Shown here one piece after another: positions 36,619 through 45,949 of a DNA stretch of 64,000 nt. Under the pieces are notes generated by a model. It was not told the origin of the DNA. It saw only the letters and a list, made by a program, of their open reading frames with translations, and ran no database searches. Every line of letters starts with the position of its first letter. The stretch's first letter is position 1. The DNA is taken from the NCBI GenBank assembly GCA_016191555.1, contig JACPVX010000041.1:339257-403256 (forward strand). The letters are read 5' to 3'. A program made the position numbers and the translations under genes. Source of the DNA: Bacteroidota bacterium. Its GTDB lineage: Bacteria > Bacteroidota > Bacteroidia > Cytophagales > Cyclobacteriaceae.

Positions 36619-37377
36619 ATGCGTCAAAAAATTGTAGCCGGAAATTGGAAAATGAACAAAACATTGGAGGAAGCTCACATTCTTACTTCCGAACTGATGG
36701 GCATGGTTGCCGATGAAGTGAAAGGAAATGTGATCACGGTTTTATGCACGCCCTTTCCATATCTGCTGCCGGTCAAAAACCAATTGGGTCAATCTTCAAT
36801 TAAAGTAGGCGCACAAAATTGCAGCGAGCACGACAGTGGTGCCTACACGGGTGAAGTGTCAGCCGTGATGTTAAAGTCGATGGGTATTCCTTACGTGATC
36901 ATTGGGCATAGCGAGCGCAGACAATATTTTGGTGAAGATGGAAAGCTACTTGCTACTAAAGTTGATAAAGCATTGGCGAATGGTGTTACACCGATCTTTT
37001 GCTGTGGCGAGCCGCTCGAGATTCGCGAAAAGGGAACACATGAAGCTTTGGTAAAACAACAAGTAGAAGAGAGCTTGTTTCACCTAAGCGCAGAAGCAAT
37101 TCAAAAAGTAGTGATTGCCTATGAACCGGTGTGGGCGATTGGTACTGGCAAAACAGCTACATCACAACAAGCACAAGATATGCATGCAGTCATTCGTCAG
37201 CACATAGCTGGAAAATATGGCGCTGCCGTAGCTCAGGAAATTTCCATTCTCTATGGCGGTAGTGTAAAAGCCGACAATGCCAAAGAACTTTTCGCATGCG
37301 CGGATGTGGATGGCGGCCTCGTGGGTGGAGCCTCGCTGAAGTCAAGAGAGTTTGTGGAAATTGTAAAATCAATCTAA
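36619..37377 (+). CDS. tpiA: Triosephosphate isomerase
   Basis: A 252-residue glycolytic enzyme that interconverts dihydroxyacetone phosphate and glyceraldehyde 3-phosphate. All catalytic residues are visible: N9 and K11 (VAGNWKMNK), H97 (VIIGHSERRQ), E169 (AYEPVWAIGTG), and the phosphate loop LYGGSVKADN. The start is ATG 36619. Its TAA lies inside the first unit of an AT-rich inverted repeat (37375 onwards), so the repeat has inserted, or spread, right up to the stop codon. prmA follows on the same strand after 117 bases. Confidence 0.97.
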   Translation: MRQKIVAGNWKMNKTLEEAHILTSELMGMVADEVKGNVITVLCTPFPYLLPVKNQLGQSSIKVGAQNCSEHDSGAYTGEVSAVMLKSMGIPYVIIGHSERRQYFGEDGKLLATKVDKALANGVTPIFCCGEPLEIREKGTHEALVKQQVEESLFHLSAEAIQKVVIAYEPVWAIGTGKTATSQQAQDMHAVIRQHIAGKYGAAVAQEISILYGGSVKADNAKELFACADVDGGLVGGASLKSREFVEIVKSI

Positions 37378-37494
37378 TTCGATGATTCGGCAATTTGTTA
37401 ATTCGATAATGATAGGAATCAATCAAAATCGAATTAACGTGGCCGAATTCAATTCATCAACAAATTAACACATCAACGAATCACCGAATTAGAT
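37375..37494. repeat. AT-rich imperfect inverted repeat, AATTCG-GATTCG family, copy 1
   Basis: The gap between tpiA and prmA is filled with short units of the form AATTCGRTGATTCG. The left part reads forward (TTCGATGATTCGGCAATTTG), the right part is the reverse complement of the same kind of units, and they can pair into an imperfect hairpin. The same architecture recurs at 54084-54214. Confidence 0.7.
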
Positions 37495-38322
37495 ATGTAT
37501 TACACCCGCCTGCAAGTGGTTTGCGATCCGGATTTCTCGGAGATATTGATGGCCGAGATTGCTGATGTCGGCTTTGACACGTTCATGGAAACGGAGAAAG
37601 GCTTTGAAGCTTATGTGGAAGAGCGCAGATTCAACGAGCAACAACTAGCCGAAGTACAGGAAAAATATAAATCGGTAAATCCACTTCTTTTCTTTTGGGA
37701 TCAGATCCAAAAGCAAAACTGGAATGAGCAATGGGAAAAAAGTCTGGAGCCCATTGTCGTAGATGATCGCTGCTTGATTCGTGCGGAATTTCATCTCATC
37801 GAAAAAAAATATCTCTACGAAATCATCATCACACCCAAGATGTCGTTCGGCACGGGGCATCATCAAACTACCTATCTGATGATCAAAAGTCAATTAGACA
37901 TGGATCATCAACAAAAACGTGTGATGGATGCCGGATGTGGCACTGCGATTCTTTCGATTATGGCCGCCAAGCGCGGTGCCAAGGAAGTTATTGCTTTTGA
38001 TATTGATGAGTGGAGTGTGATCAACGGCAAAGAAAATATTGAAAACAATCGCTGTGAGTCGATTCAACTTCATCGCGGAACGATCGAAGAAGTAAAGCCC
38101 ATCGGCATGTTTGATATTATTTTGGCCAACATCAATAAAAATGTACTTCTGCAAGAAATGAAAACCTATGCTGCGCACCTCGCACCGGGTGGATTTCTAT
38201 TGCTGAGCGGCTTCTTCACAAAAGATATCAATGATCTGAAAGCAGTGGCTACACCTCTGGGCCTTCAAGAAGTGAAGCGCGATGAAAAAGAAGAGTGGGC
38301 TTCCCTTTTATTGAGAAAATAA
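37495..38322 (+). CDS. prmA: Ribosomal protein L11 methyltransferase
   Basis: A 275-residue SAM-dependent enzyme that methylates ribosomal protein L11. It has the PrmA-specific N-terminal domain and the hallmark KMSFGTGHHQTTYLM block before the SAM motif MDAGCGTAILSIMAAKRGA. The later DIILANINKNVLL carries the substrate motif N-I-N-x-N, close to the NPPY-type signature. The start is ATG 37495, right after the repeat. Confidence 0.95.
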   Translation: MYYTRLQVVCDPDFSEILMAEIADVGFDTFMETEKGFEAYVEERRFNEQQLAEVQEKYKSVNPLLFFWDQIQKQNWNEQWEKSLEPIVVDDRCLIRAEFHLIEKKYLYEIIITPKMSFGTGHHQTTYLMIKSQLDMDHQQKRVMDAGCGTAILSIMAAKRGAKEVIAFDIDEWSVINGKENIENNRCESIQLHRGTIEEVKPIGMFDIILANINKNVLLQEMKTYAAHLAPGGFLLLSGFFTKDINDLKAVATPLGLQEVKRDEKEEWASLLLRK

Positions 38323-38465
38323 ATCCCACGGGCATTCGTTGTCTACTATTAGAACTTTCGCGATTTATTTCCGAATTTCACCAGTTAAAACTGATCCTAT
38401 GGAATCGTCAGTAGATCATCCTGTTGGATGTGGCGTATTGGTGGCGATTTCATCGACTTATCACT

Positions 38466-41400
38466 GTGAAAAATAGTCTTCGCACATTCTTATTTGCGCT
38501 GGTAGCTTCGTCTGCTGCGTTTGGCCAGCAAGAGGCAACTGATCCGTCTTTTCAACTCGGGTTTCAGGATAGCATTCGGGTGCTTTTGAACAACACACGC
38601 GCCATGGAAGTGATGGCCATTGGTGACGGTTTTGGCACTGTGTGGGCAAACTTGGGTCCAGATCAACAAACCTTGATCAAGAAACAGGCAAAGTTCATGA
38701 AAAAGAGGGGCTACAAACTGCGCCCGCACTTCGTCAATTACTATGGCGCTATCGTAGCTGCGCTTTCCATCGAAAAAACAGACCCATCCAAATTCGACAG
38801 CTTTCTAAAAATAGCCGATCAGGTGATTACCAAAGAAAACAGCAATCAAGCGAACATCTTCTTTCAACAAAGTCGCGATTTTTTTGAGCATCACGCGCTC
38901 AATTATCTGAAAGCATTTCGTCTAAATGCCAGCGATGATAATTATTCGTTTGCATATCTGGAACCCGCTGCGCCAGACACCACTCAAGCCTATATTCCAC
39001 CAGCTGAACCAGACACTACTTCGGTGACTTTGCCGAACTGGCAACAGCCCATTGTTCAACCTGAGATTTACGGAGCTGCCATTGAGTTTGATAAAGTCAC
39101 ACTCACTTTCGTTACACCTTATGACTCCGCTTCGCTGAAGAGCACACGCGGAACTTTCTTTCTGCGTGATCGAATTTTTGTTGGAGAAGGCGGACGCTTC
39201 GATTGGAAAATGGCTGGCTTATCACCCGACTCCGTGAACTATGAGTTGAACAAATTCCATTTTAAAACCGCGCAAGCATATTTGAAAGCTGAGCAAGGCA
39301 AACTTCAATATGTTGGAAAAGTTTCTGGTCGTATACCCGGTCAATTTGAATTTAAAAGCATCAGCCATAAAAAAGGTCCCTCGCCAATCTATCCACGATT
39401 CAAATCTTACGAAACCAATGTGCCAATTCTTGGATTGGGTTCTGATCGGATTTTTTACAGCGGTGGATTTGGTATGAGTGGTGCCACCATCAATAGCAAT
39501 TCTGTAGATGGCAATCCTGCGACCCTCGAGTTGCGCGGAGATGCCGACAAGCGTTTCAAAGCACAATCTCTTTCTTTCGCTTTCAAAGATTCATTGATTC
39601 TGGCTTCAAGTGCAAAAGTAGTCATCTATCAAGACAATGATTCGCTCACCCATCCATCCATGCAAGTGCGGTTTGACATTGCCAAACAAAAAATTACGCT
39701 GACCAAGGACAAATCCAATCTGCGAAAAGCGCCACTGTCTTCTTCTTATTTTGGAATTGATTTTTCAGCTGATGCCATTGTATGGGATTTGAAAAGCGAC
39801 AGTCTCACCATTAACGTAGAAGGTAGCGGTGGTGTATCGCCCATGGTGATTGAGTCAAATGATTTTTACGATTCGAATGACTTCAACGAGTTAAGGGGAA
39901 CTGGTTTGGGCTTTCACGCGCTCACCATTTTCGTGAATTATGCAAAGCGTTTCAACACGCAAGATTTTTTTGTGTTTGATCTGGCTGATGCAAATAAGAG
40001 CACAGAAAAAATTCGGATGGCTGCCGACTTCCTTTCTCAAAAAGGCATGATCTTATACGATGCCCGCACCGGCAAGGTGCATGTAAAAGACAAGGCGCTT
40101 CATTTATTGGAGACAGTAGATGGCAAGGTCGATTACGACAACATGAAGTTACACTCACTCACCGATACGGTAGCCAACGCAACGCTCAGCCTGAAAGACC
40201 GCAGCATGGTAGTGCATGGAGTAGAAGAATTTAATTTGAGTGATTCGCTCAACGTAGTGATTAAGCCTGATAGTGCGGTAATTAAATTCTTGCGTAACCG
40301 CGATATTAAATTCAACGGCACAATCAATGCAGGAAATTTTGAAATTACTGGTAAGGATTTCACATTGAAATACGACAGTTTCTTTATCAACTTAAATCAT
40401 ATCGACTCTATCCGGTTTTATGTGACTGAGAAAAACGGAACTCGCAGACGTGTTAACAACTCGATGGTAGGTGCAGATTCAACCGCAGCTGCTGCCGGTG
40501 GTTTGCAAGCTGGCGCGAATAAAACTTCTGGTACCTTATTCATCAACCGACCTGATAATAAATCCGGGCGATTGAAGGTGCCCAACTATCCAAGACTTGA
40601 TGCGACTGCCGGTGGGGTAATTTATTTTGATCGCGAAGAAGTGCTCGATGGCGCGTACGACAAGTCGGTGTTTTTTGTAGTGCCTCCCTTTAAGTTAGAT
40701 AGTTTGAACGATGCCGATCCGGGGTCCATCAATTTTGAAGGTACTTTCATTTCGAGTGGGATGTTTCCTGCTTTCAAAGAAAAGCTGCACACCATGCCGG
40801 ATAAATCGTTGGGCTTTACGCACAGCATTCCAAAATCGGGTTACAATCTTTATCAAGGTGAAGCCAAATTGTTTGGCGGCATGAACTTGGACAATGCAGG
40901 TATTCACGCCAGTGGACGAATTGAATATTTAGCTGCCAAAGTAGAAGCTGACGATTTTGTTTTCTATCCGGACTCTGTACTATCAAAGGGAAAAACGGGC
41001 GAGATCAAAGAGAGACAAATTGGAAATGTCACCTTCCCGCAGATGACTTTTAGTGATTATAATTTGAAATGGTTCCCCAAACAAGACAAATTCAAAATGA
41101 AAAATTTGAAGGAGCCTTTCTCTCTTTATAAAAACACCGCCACGCTGAATGGTATTGTTACGGTTTCTAAAGGAGGCGTAGCAGGTAGTGGTAAACTGAG
41201 CACTCGGGGCTCTGAGGTCTCTTCGCGTGAAATGACATTTGCATCTAAAGATTTAGGTGCACGCCACGCACGCTTTGAAGTGAAAACCGGCAATCCCGAT
41301 AAGCCCGCGCTAGCCGGTAGCGATGTGCGTTTAAAATTTGACCTCGACAAAAACGTGGCCACCATCAGCCCTGAAGTGGAAGGTGTTGCCGCGATTGATT

Positions 41401-43154
41401 TTCCATACGCGCAGTTCAAAACTTCCATTCCGCAAGCGAAATGGGATTTGACAACTCAAAAAATTGTGATGACCAAAGCGGCCGATGTGCCCATTGAAAA
41501 TTCATACTTCTATACCACCAAAAAAGAACTGGACTCGCTGAACTTCAGTGCCGAAAAAGCGGAATACGATATTCAGTTGCAGCAACTGAAAGTAAGCGGC
41601 ATTCCGTTCATCATTGTGGCCGATGCCAAGATCACACCCGAAAACAACGAGGTGTTGATTTTAGAAAACGCGAAAATTGGTCAACTAAAAAACACCACCA
41701 TTGTATTGGATACCCTCAACGGTTATCACGTGTTGACCAATGGTGTGGTGGATATCATTTCCCGTAAGGAATTTACCGGCTACGCAACCTACCAGTATGT
41801 AAATGCTGCCAACGACACATTTAAGATCAAGATGACTGATTTTCATTTGGAAGCAATCGAGGTTGAAGGCAAGTCAAAAAAGAAAAACCTGAATGCTACG
41901 CAACAAACCGTAGCGAATGGTGCAGTAGCAGATACAGAGAAAATTTTGGTGGCTCCGCGGATTTTTTATAAAGGAGATATGGTAATGTATGCCACCCGAC
42001 CAGCCCTTCAATTGAAAGGCTTTGTAAAACTTGATTTGAAGAAATTGAAAAACTACAACACGTGGTTGGCCTACAACCAAAGTGGTGATGAGAAAGACAT
42101 TTATCTGGATTTTGATAACACGGTTACAGAAGAAGGAAGACGCGCCACGGCCGGATTGCACTTTGCGCAAGACAATAGCCTTTACATCACTTTTGTTTTT
42201 GATAAGAAAGACGAGGGCGATGATGATTTCTTTTTACCGAGCGGCTCACTCTTTTTCGACAAAGAAAGCGGTCAGTTTAAAATAGAAGACCGTCAAAAAG
42301 CTGCCGGCACAAAACTTTCAGGAAAAGTATTTGCCTATAACGAAGACAAACAAGAAGTAAGTTTCGAAGGGCCTGTCACGTTCTTTAAGAATCAAAAAGA
42401 TTTGAGCCTCACCGCATCCGCTATTGGTTCGGGAAGTTTAGCTACGAACGACATCAAAATGAATTCGTTCATTATGGCCAACATGGGTATTCCCGATGCC
42501 GCGTATCAATTGATGGCTGTCAACTTACAAGAAATAATAAAAAATGAAGGCGCCACTGAGGGGCTAGGAGATCAAACAGAATTGCTATACAAAATGGCCA
42601 ACCTGGTAGGCGAGCGCGTTGCAAAAGATTACGAGCAAAAATCGCAGCAAGGATATGTTTCGCTAGGCACCGTACAAGGGCTCATTCAGCCAATCGTTTT
42701 TTCGAATGTAAACTTAAAATGGTCGCAAGAGCGCAAAGCATTTTATAGTGAAGGCGCGCTGGGAATTAGCAACAGTTATCGCAATGATATTAATGGAGCC
42801 TTTGAAGGGTTTATGGAAATCCGAAGAAATGAAGATGGCTCGCCCGTGTTTCATGTTTTCTTCAAAGCATCGCCTGAAGCATGGTACTATTTCGGGTTTG
42901 AAGACAATCGCCTGATGGTGCATTCATCCAATCCGGCATTCAATGATTTGATCTCCAAAAAGACCAATGCCAGCAAAGCTAAAGTGGGAGAGTTAATTTT
43001 CATTCCAGGATCCGATGATGAAACTCTTTCATTCGTCAATCGCTTCCGTTTGAATTACTACGGGCTCGAAGCACCTTACGATTTATCAGGCGGAACCTCA
43101 GCCGCAAAGAAGAAGGAGAAAAAAGAAGAGAAGAAAGAGGACGATGGGTTTTAG
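38466..43154 (+). CDS. Very large secreted protein of unknown function
   Basis: The 1562-residue protein begins at GTG 38466 with a good signal peptide (MKNSLRTFLFALVASSAAFG when GTG is read as Met). An in-frame TTG at 38424 would add a non-signal extension. After about 130 helical residues there is a Pro/Thr-rich linker (residues about 165-190). The rest is a long repetitive beta-strand series with recurring D-S-L, F-K, and KGxM elements, somewhat like periplasmic AsmA/LptD-type or beta-helical proteins. The C-terminus is a Lys/Glu tail. No TonB plug, sorting domain or catalytic motif is recognised. Its length and conserved style suggest a cell-surface or periplasmic scaffold; I cannot name it. 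Confidence 0.75.
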   Translation: MKNSLRTFLFALVASSAAFGQQEATDPSFQLGFQDSIRVLLNNTRAMEVMAIGDGFGTVWANLGPDQQTLIKKQAKFMKKRGYKLRPHFVNYYGAIVAALSIEKTDPSKFDSFLKIADQVITKENSNQANIFFQQSRDFFEHHALNYLKAFRLNASDDNYSFAYLEPAAPDTTQAYIPPAEPDTTSVTLPNWQQPIVQPEIYGAAIEFDKVTLTFVTPYDSASLKSTRGTFFLRDRIFVGEGGRFDWKMAGLSPDSVNYELNKFHFKTAQAYLKAEQGKLQYVGKVSGRIPGQFEFKSISHKKGPSPIYPRFKSYETNVPILGLGSDRIFYSGGFGMSGATINSNSVDGNPATLELRGDADKRFKAQSLSFAFKDSLILASSAKVVIYQDNDSLTHPSMQVRFDIAKQKITLTKDKSNLRKAPLSSSYFGIDFSADAIVWDLKSDSLTINVEGSGGVSPMVIESNDFYDSNDFNELRGTGLGFHALTIFVNYAKRFNTQDFFVFDLADANKSTEKIRMAADFLSQKGMILYDARTGKVHVKDKALHLLETVDGKVDYDNMKLHSLTDTVANATLSLKDRSMVVHGVEEFNLSDSLNVVIKPDSAVIKFLRNRDIKFNGTINAGNFEITGKDFTLKYDSFFINLNHIDSIRFYVTEKNGTRRRVNNSMVGADSTAAAAGGLQAGANKTSGTLFINRPDNKSGRLKVPNYPRLDATAGGVIYFDREEVLDGAYDKSVFFVVPPFKLDSLNDADPGSINFEGTFISSGMFPAFKEKLHTMPDKSLGFTHSIPKSGYNLYQGEAKLFGGMNLDNAGIHASGRIEYLAAKVEADDFVFYPDSVLSKGKTGEIKERQIGNVTFPQMTFSDYNLKWFPKQDKFKMKNLKEPFSLYKNTATLNGIVTVSKGGVAGSGKLSTRGSEVSSREMTFASKDLGARHARFEVKTGNPDKPALAGSDVRLKFDLDKNVATISPEVEGVAAIDFPYAQFKTSIPQAKWDLTTQKIVMTKAADVPIENSYFYTTKKELDSLNFSAEKAEYDIQLQQLKVSGIPFIIVADAKITPENNEVLILENAKIGQLKNTTIVLDTLNGYHVLTNGVVDIISRKEFTGYATYQYVNAANDTFKIKMTDFHLEAIEVEGKSKKKNLNATQQTVANGAVADTEKILVAPRIFYKGDMVMYATRPALQLKGFVKLDLKKLKNYNTWLAYNQSGDEKDIYLDFDNTVTEEGRRATAGLHFAQDNSLYITFVFDKKDEGDDDFFLPSGSLFFDKESGQFKIEDRQKAAGTKLSGKVFAYNEDKQEVSFEGPVTFFKNQKDLSLTASAIGSGSLATNDIKMNSFIMANMGIPDAAYQLMAVNLQEIIKNEGATEGLGDQTELLYKMANLVGERVAKDYEQKSQQGYVSLGTVQGLIQPIVFSNVNLKWSQERKAFYSEGALGISNSYRNDINGAFEGFMEIRRNEDGSPVFHVFFKASPEAWYYFGFEDNRLMVHSSNPAFNDLISKKTNASKAKVGELIFIPGSDDETLSFVNRFRLNYYGLEAPYDLSGGTSAAKKKEKKEEKKEDDGF

Positions 43155-43902
43155 TGAATAACTTTTCTTCGATGAATTTCAAGTTCGATAAATATGATTT
43201 TTTCAAGATATATGAATCCATAAAACAGTACTATCCAATCGGAATTAGTAATGAATCTGGCGACATGTACTTTTCATATTCTGGGTTCAAAGAATTAGAA
43301 AAAATACTCGTAGAAAATATACACGAAGAGCAGAACTTCTTGGATCGATGGGAATGTTTTGATCAGGAAATTGAAAAAGAAACTGGTAAAGAAGTTCAAG
43401 GAACAACATACGGACAAATGGAGTCATTTAGTTCCTTTATATTATTAGAAACTTATAATGTTGAGAATTTAACCCGAACCAAAAAACTTCATTTCTTTGT
43501 GAGCTTAATAGGACCCTATTACACGATAATTGGGAGAGACTTTAATATGGTTAATTTGGGGAAACTTGGATACTCAAGAAGTACAACCCACTTGGTGGTT
43601 TCTCCTGAAATTGAATTTGCAGAAAGCTTTCATTACTTGTGTGATAAGATAGAAAGTCGATTTAAAGGCTTCCGGTTTATTCCATACTATATCTATGCAC
43701 AAACCATAGAGGGCTTATACACTCGATCCGATCTTCAAATGGTAAGAATAGTTCAATCTTTTGCACACTATTTCATGATCTTATAGACCTGAACACTCCA
43801 AGAATAATTGGGAATCATAGTTTCAAATCTGAAGATTGGATAAAGGAAGGATATATCGACACCGGAGATCATTGGGTAATTTATCCTCCTATAGGAACTT
43901 GA
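43154..43902 (+). pseudogene. Uncharacterised cytoplasmic protein gene interrupted by a single-base frameshift
   Basis: The first frame (GTG 43154, or more plausibly ATG 43172) runs 210 residues to a TAG at 43784-43786. From about 43771 the next frame stays open to TGA 43900-43902 and encodes plausible protein (HDLIDLNTPRIIGNHSFKSE, then a D-W-I-K-E-G-Y-I-D stretch). Adding one T to the TTT run at 43771-43773 joins the two into one protein of about 249 residues. No signal peptide or known domain is seen. The gene is more AT-rich than its neighbours. The break could be a sequencing error, a true mutation, or a programmed slip. Confidence 0.6.
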
Positions 43903-43947
43903 ATTTGAATTTTTGTTTACAAGGCTTTCTCGAATTGTAAAATTCTT

Positions 43948-44391
43948 TTAGCTGTTGATCACTTCCGGATAATCGACATTGTTCTTTTTATAGAATAACT
44001 CTAAAAAAACTAGAACCAGACTTTTGTTTTCAGGTTGCTGCTGGTGCGCAAAAAAATCATCCATTTCTAAAAAACCACTCTCCTGATAAAACTCAGTTTG
44101 TGTGAGGTGTTTAAATCCCATCGACCAATTTTGAAAAATACGGTTGGGTGATTCGCCTTCAACTACGGTAGTCACTTTGCGGTGTCGTGAATCTTGCCGG
44201 ATTCGCTCATAGAGATTGATTACGTTGTCACGTTCACCTTCCAACACCTGAATGAATTTTCCTTGCAAATACAACAGCATACCTGAAACTGCTTGTTCTT
44301 TATTGCTTGTTCTGCTTTTTTCTAACAGACGCACCAAATCTTCTTCCGAAAAAGGATTGGCCGCAAGGCTGGTGTAGACCAAATGGTACAT
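43948..44391 (-). CDS. BLUF-domain blue-light photoreceptor
   Basis: A 147-residue protein consisting of a BLUF domain. The flavin-binding residues are in place: Y6 (LVYTSLA), N30, Q48 (FIQVLEG) and the W89/M91 pair in NWSMGF. It binds FAD and switches hydrogen bonding after blue light. The last 45 residues are helical with no enzyme domain, so it must signal through protein contacts. It is the last gene of a minus-strand run, eight bases after the PrsW-type protease gene, so the two are co-transcribed. Confidence 0.93.
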   Translation of the reverse strand: MYHLVYTSLAANPFSEEDLVRLLEKSRTSNKEQAVSGMLLYLQGKFIQVLEGERDNVINLYERIRQDSRHRKVTTVVEGESPNRIFQNWSMGFKHLTQTEFYQESGFLEMDDFFAHQQQPENKSLVLVFLELFYKKNNVDYPEVINS

Positions 44392-44399
44392 AGACCAAT

Positions 44400-45110
44400 C
44401 TACGACTTTATCTCGTCCTTATCAACTCGTGTGAGTGGATTAAATGGGGATGCCTCTTGATGGATGTGAATGGCTCTGCGAGAAAGGAAGATGCCGATGA
44501 ACAATGAAATGATGGCACCCATCCAAATACCCGGCACATACGAAATGAACCAGAAGTAATCGTACGCTCCATGAAACAACGTAGCCACCAGCAATGCATA
44601 AATAGCATAGTGCCCTTTGCGGTGTTCAAATTTGGCTTTGCCTAAAAAGTATCCCATCAACACACCAAATGTAGCATGAGCCGGCACGGCCGTAAACATC
44701 CGTAGAATAGCCGTTTCCACACCCCCATTGCTGATATACAAGATATTTTCAAGGCCGGCAAAACCAAGGCTCACCACTACCGAGTAAACAATGCCATCAT
44801 ATGGCTCATTAAAATTTTCATTGGGATACAAAACCCAATACACAAAAATGAATTTGCTGAACTCTTCGATCAGGGCAACCAACAAAAATGCGTGCACCGC
44901 TTGCTGGCTGATACTAGATGGGTCGATGGGAATCAACTGATTAATGGGCCAACTGATCAACAAAGTAATGAGTGTGCTGATGACACCCATAAAAAAACTC
45001 TTGATTAACAACCCAATAGGCTCGCGCTCGTGTTCATCTTTCCAATAGATATAAAGGCCAATGGCGGCACCTGGTGCCAAAGCGAGCGCAAGAAGTACTA
45101 CGATATCCAT
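44400..45110 (-). CDS. PrsW family intramembrane glutamic protease
   Basis: A 236-residue membrane protein with about eight helices and the PrsW motifs: E82-E83-x-x-K86 (VALIEEFSKF), E121-N122 in GFAGLENILY, H145 in PAHATFGVLMG, and a last histidine in TLFHGAYDY. PrsW enzymes cut membrane-bound regulators such as anti-sigma factors. An ECF sigma/FecR pair lies upstream in the same minus-strand run, which makes FecR or a related protein a possible target. That target is inference. Confidence 0.92.
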   Translation of the reverse strand: MDIVVLLALALAPGAAIGLYIYWKDEHEREPIGLLIKSFFMGVISTLITLLISWPINQLIPIDPSSISQQAVHAFLLVALIEEFSKFIFVYWVLYPNENFNEPYDGIVYSVVVSLGFAGLENILYISNGGVETAILRMFTAVPAHATFGVLMGYFLGKAKFEHRKGHYAIYALLVATLFHGAYDYFWFISYVPGIWMGAIISLFIGIFLSRRAIHIHQEASPFNPLTRVDKDEIKS

Positions 45111-45133
45111 CGGTTTATATTCGTGACCGAAAA

Positions 45134-45913
45134 TTACTTATTTTCTTTCTCTTTTACCGCCTCCACAATAAACCGCAGACCGTCCAGCGTCAGCGTGGGG
45201 TCAATGGCATGAAAAAAAGATTTGAGCGGAGAAATGACAAACGAAAGTCCCCCGGTAGCAATAGCAGGACACTCTTCTTTCAGTTCTTCGCGAATGGCGC
45301 TCACCATTTTTCGAACCAATCCTTCATACCCAATTACAATACCGGATTGAATGGCTGTAACCGTGCTGGTGCCTAAAGCTGATTTGGGTATTTCGAGCGG
45401 AACATCAAATAGCTTAGCAGCATTTTGTGTGAGGGCTTTCAACGCGGTGCGCAAACCCGGCACAATGGATACACCTAAAATTGTTCCTTCTTTGGAAATC
45501 GTAGTGAAGGTAAGAGCAGTGCCGAAATCTACCACAATGCAGGTCTGTTTGAACTTTACAAATGCGCCCATGGCGTTAGCCACTAAGTCTGAACCAATCT
45601 CGTAAGGATTCAAAACCTGAATAGGCAACTGCTGATATACTTTGGGGCCGAGTGTGATAGGCTCTAACGCAAACAGTGTGCGAATCATGCTTTTGATTTT
45701 CTCCGTAAGGCCGGGCACTACGCTGCTCACACAAACCGTAGTTACTTCCTGCATAGCTACTTTGGATTCTAAAAAGTAGTCGCGGAGTTTTACACCATAA
45801 TACAATTCGGGCTGATCGGGCTTAGAAGGAATTCGCCAGACTACCTTCCACTCATCTACATGCCAAAGGCCAATAGTGATGTCGCTGTTGCCGATATCGA
45901 GTACAAGTAACAT
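45134..45913 (-). CDS. coaX: Type III pantothenate kinase
   Basis: A 259-residue CoaX-type kinase that phosphorylates pantothenate in the first step of coenzyme A synthesis. It is of the ASKHA fold: phosphate loop LDIGNSDITIGLW at the N-terminus, YEIGSDLVANAMGA with VVDFGTALTFTTI in the middle and ATGGLS near the C-terminus. It lies 36 bases from the STN protein gene and 23 bases from prsW on the same strand. Confidence 0.95.
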   Translation of the reverse strand: MLLVLDIGNSDITIGLWHVDEWKVVWRIPSKPDQPELYYGVKLRDYFLESKVAMQEVTTVCVSSVVPGLTEKIKSMIRTLFALEPITLGPKVYQQLPIQVLNPYEIGSDLVANAMGAFVKFKQTCIVVDFGTALTFTTISKEGTILGVSIVPGLRTALKALTQNAAKLFDVPLEIPKSALGTSTVTAIQSGIVIGYEGLVRKMVSAIREELKEECPAIATGGLSFVISPLKSFFHAIDPTLTLDGLRFIVEAVKEKENK

Positions 45914-45949
45914 GCGGCAATCTAAGCATATTCAGTAAATCCCAAAAGG

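Noticed and set aside
38424..38465. Upstream TTG start of the giant secreted protein
   Set aside because: It would place a charged, Trp-rich extension before the signal peptide. GTG 38466 gives a normal export signal.
43154..43902. Immunity protein for a polymorphic toxin
   Set aside because: The position after a giant secreted gene and the AT-richness fit, but the giant protein shows no toxin domain and no immunity family was recognised.
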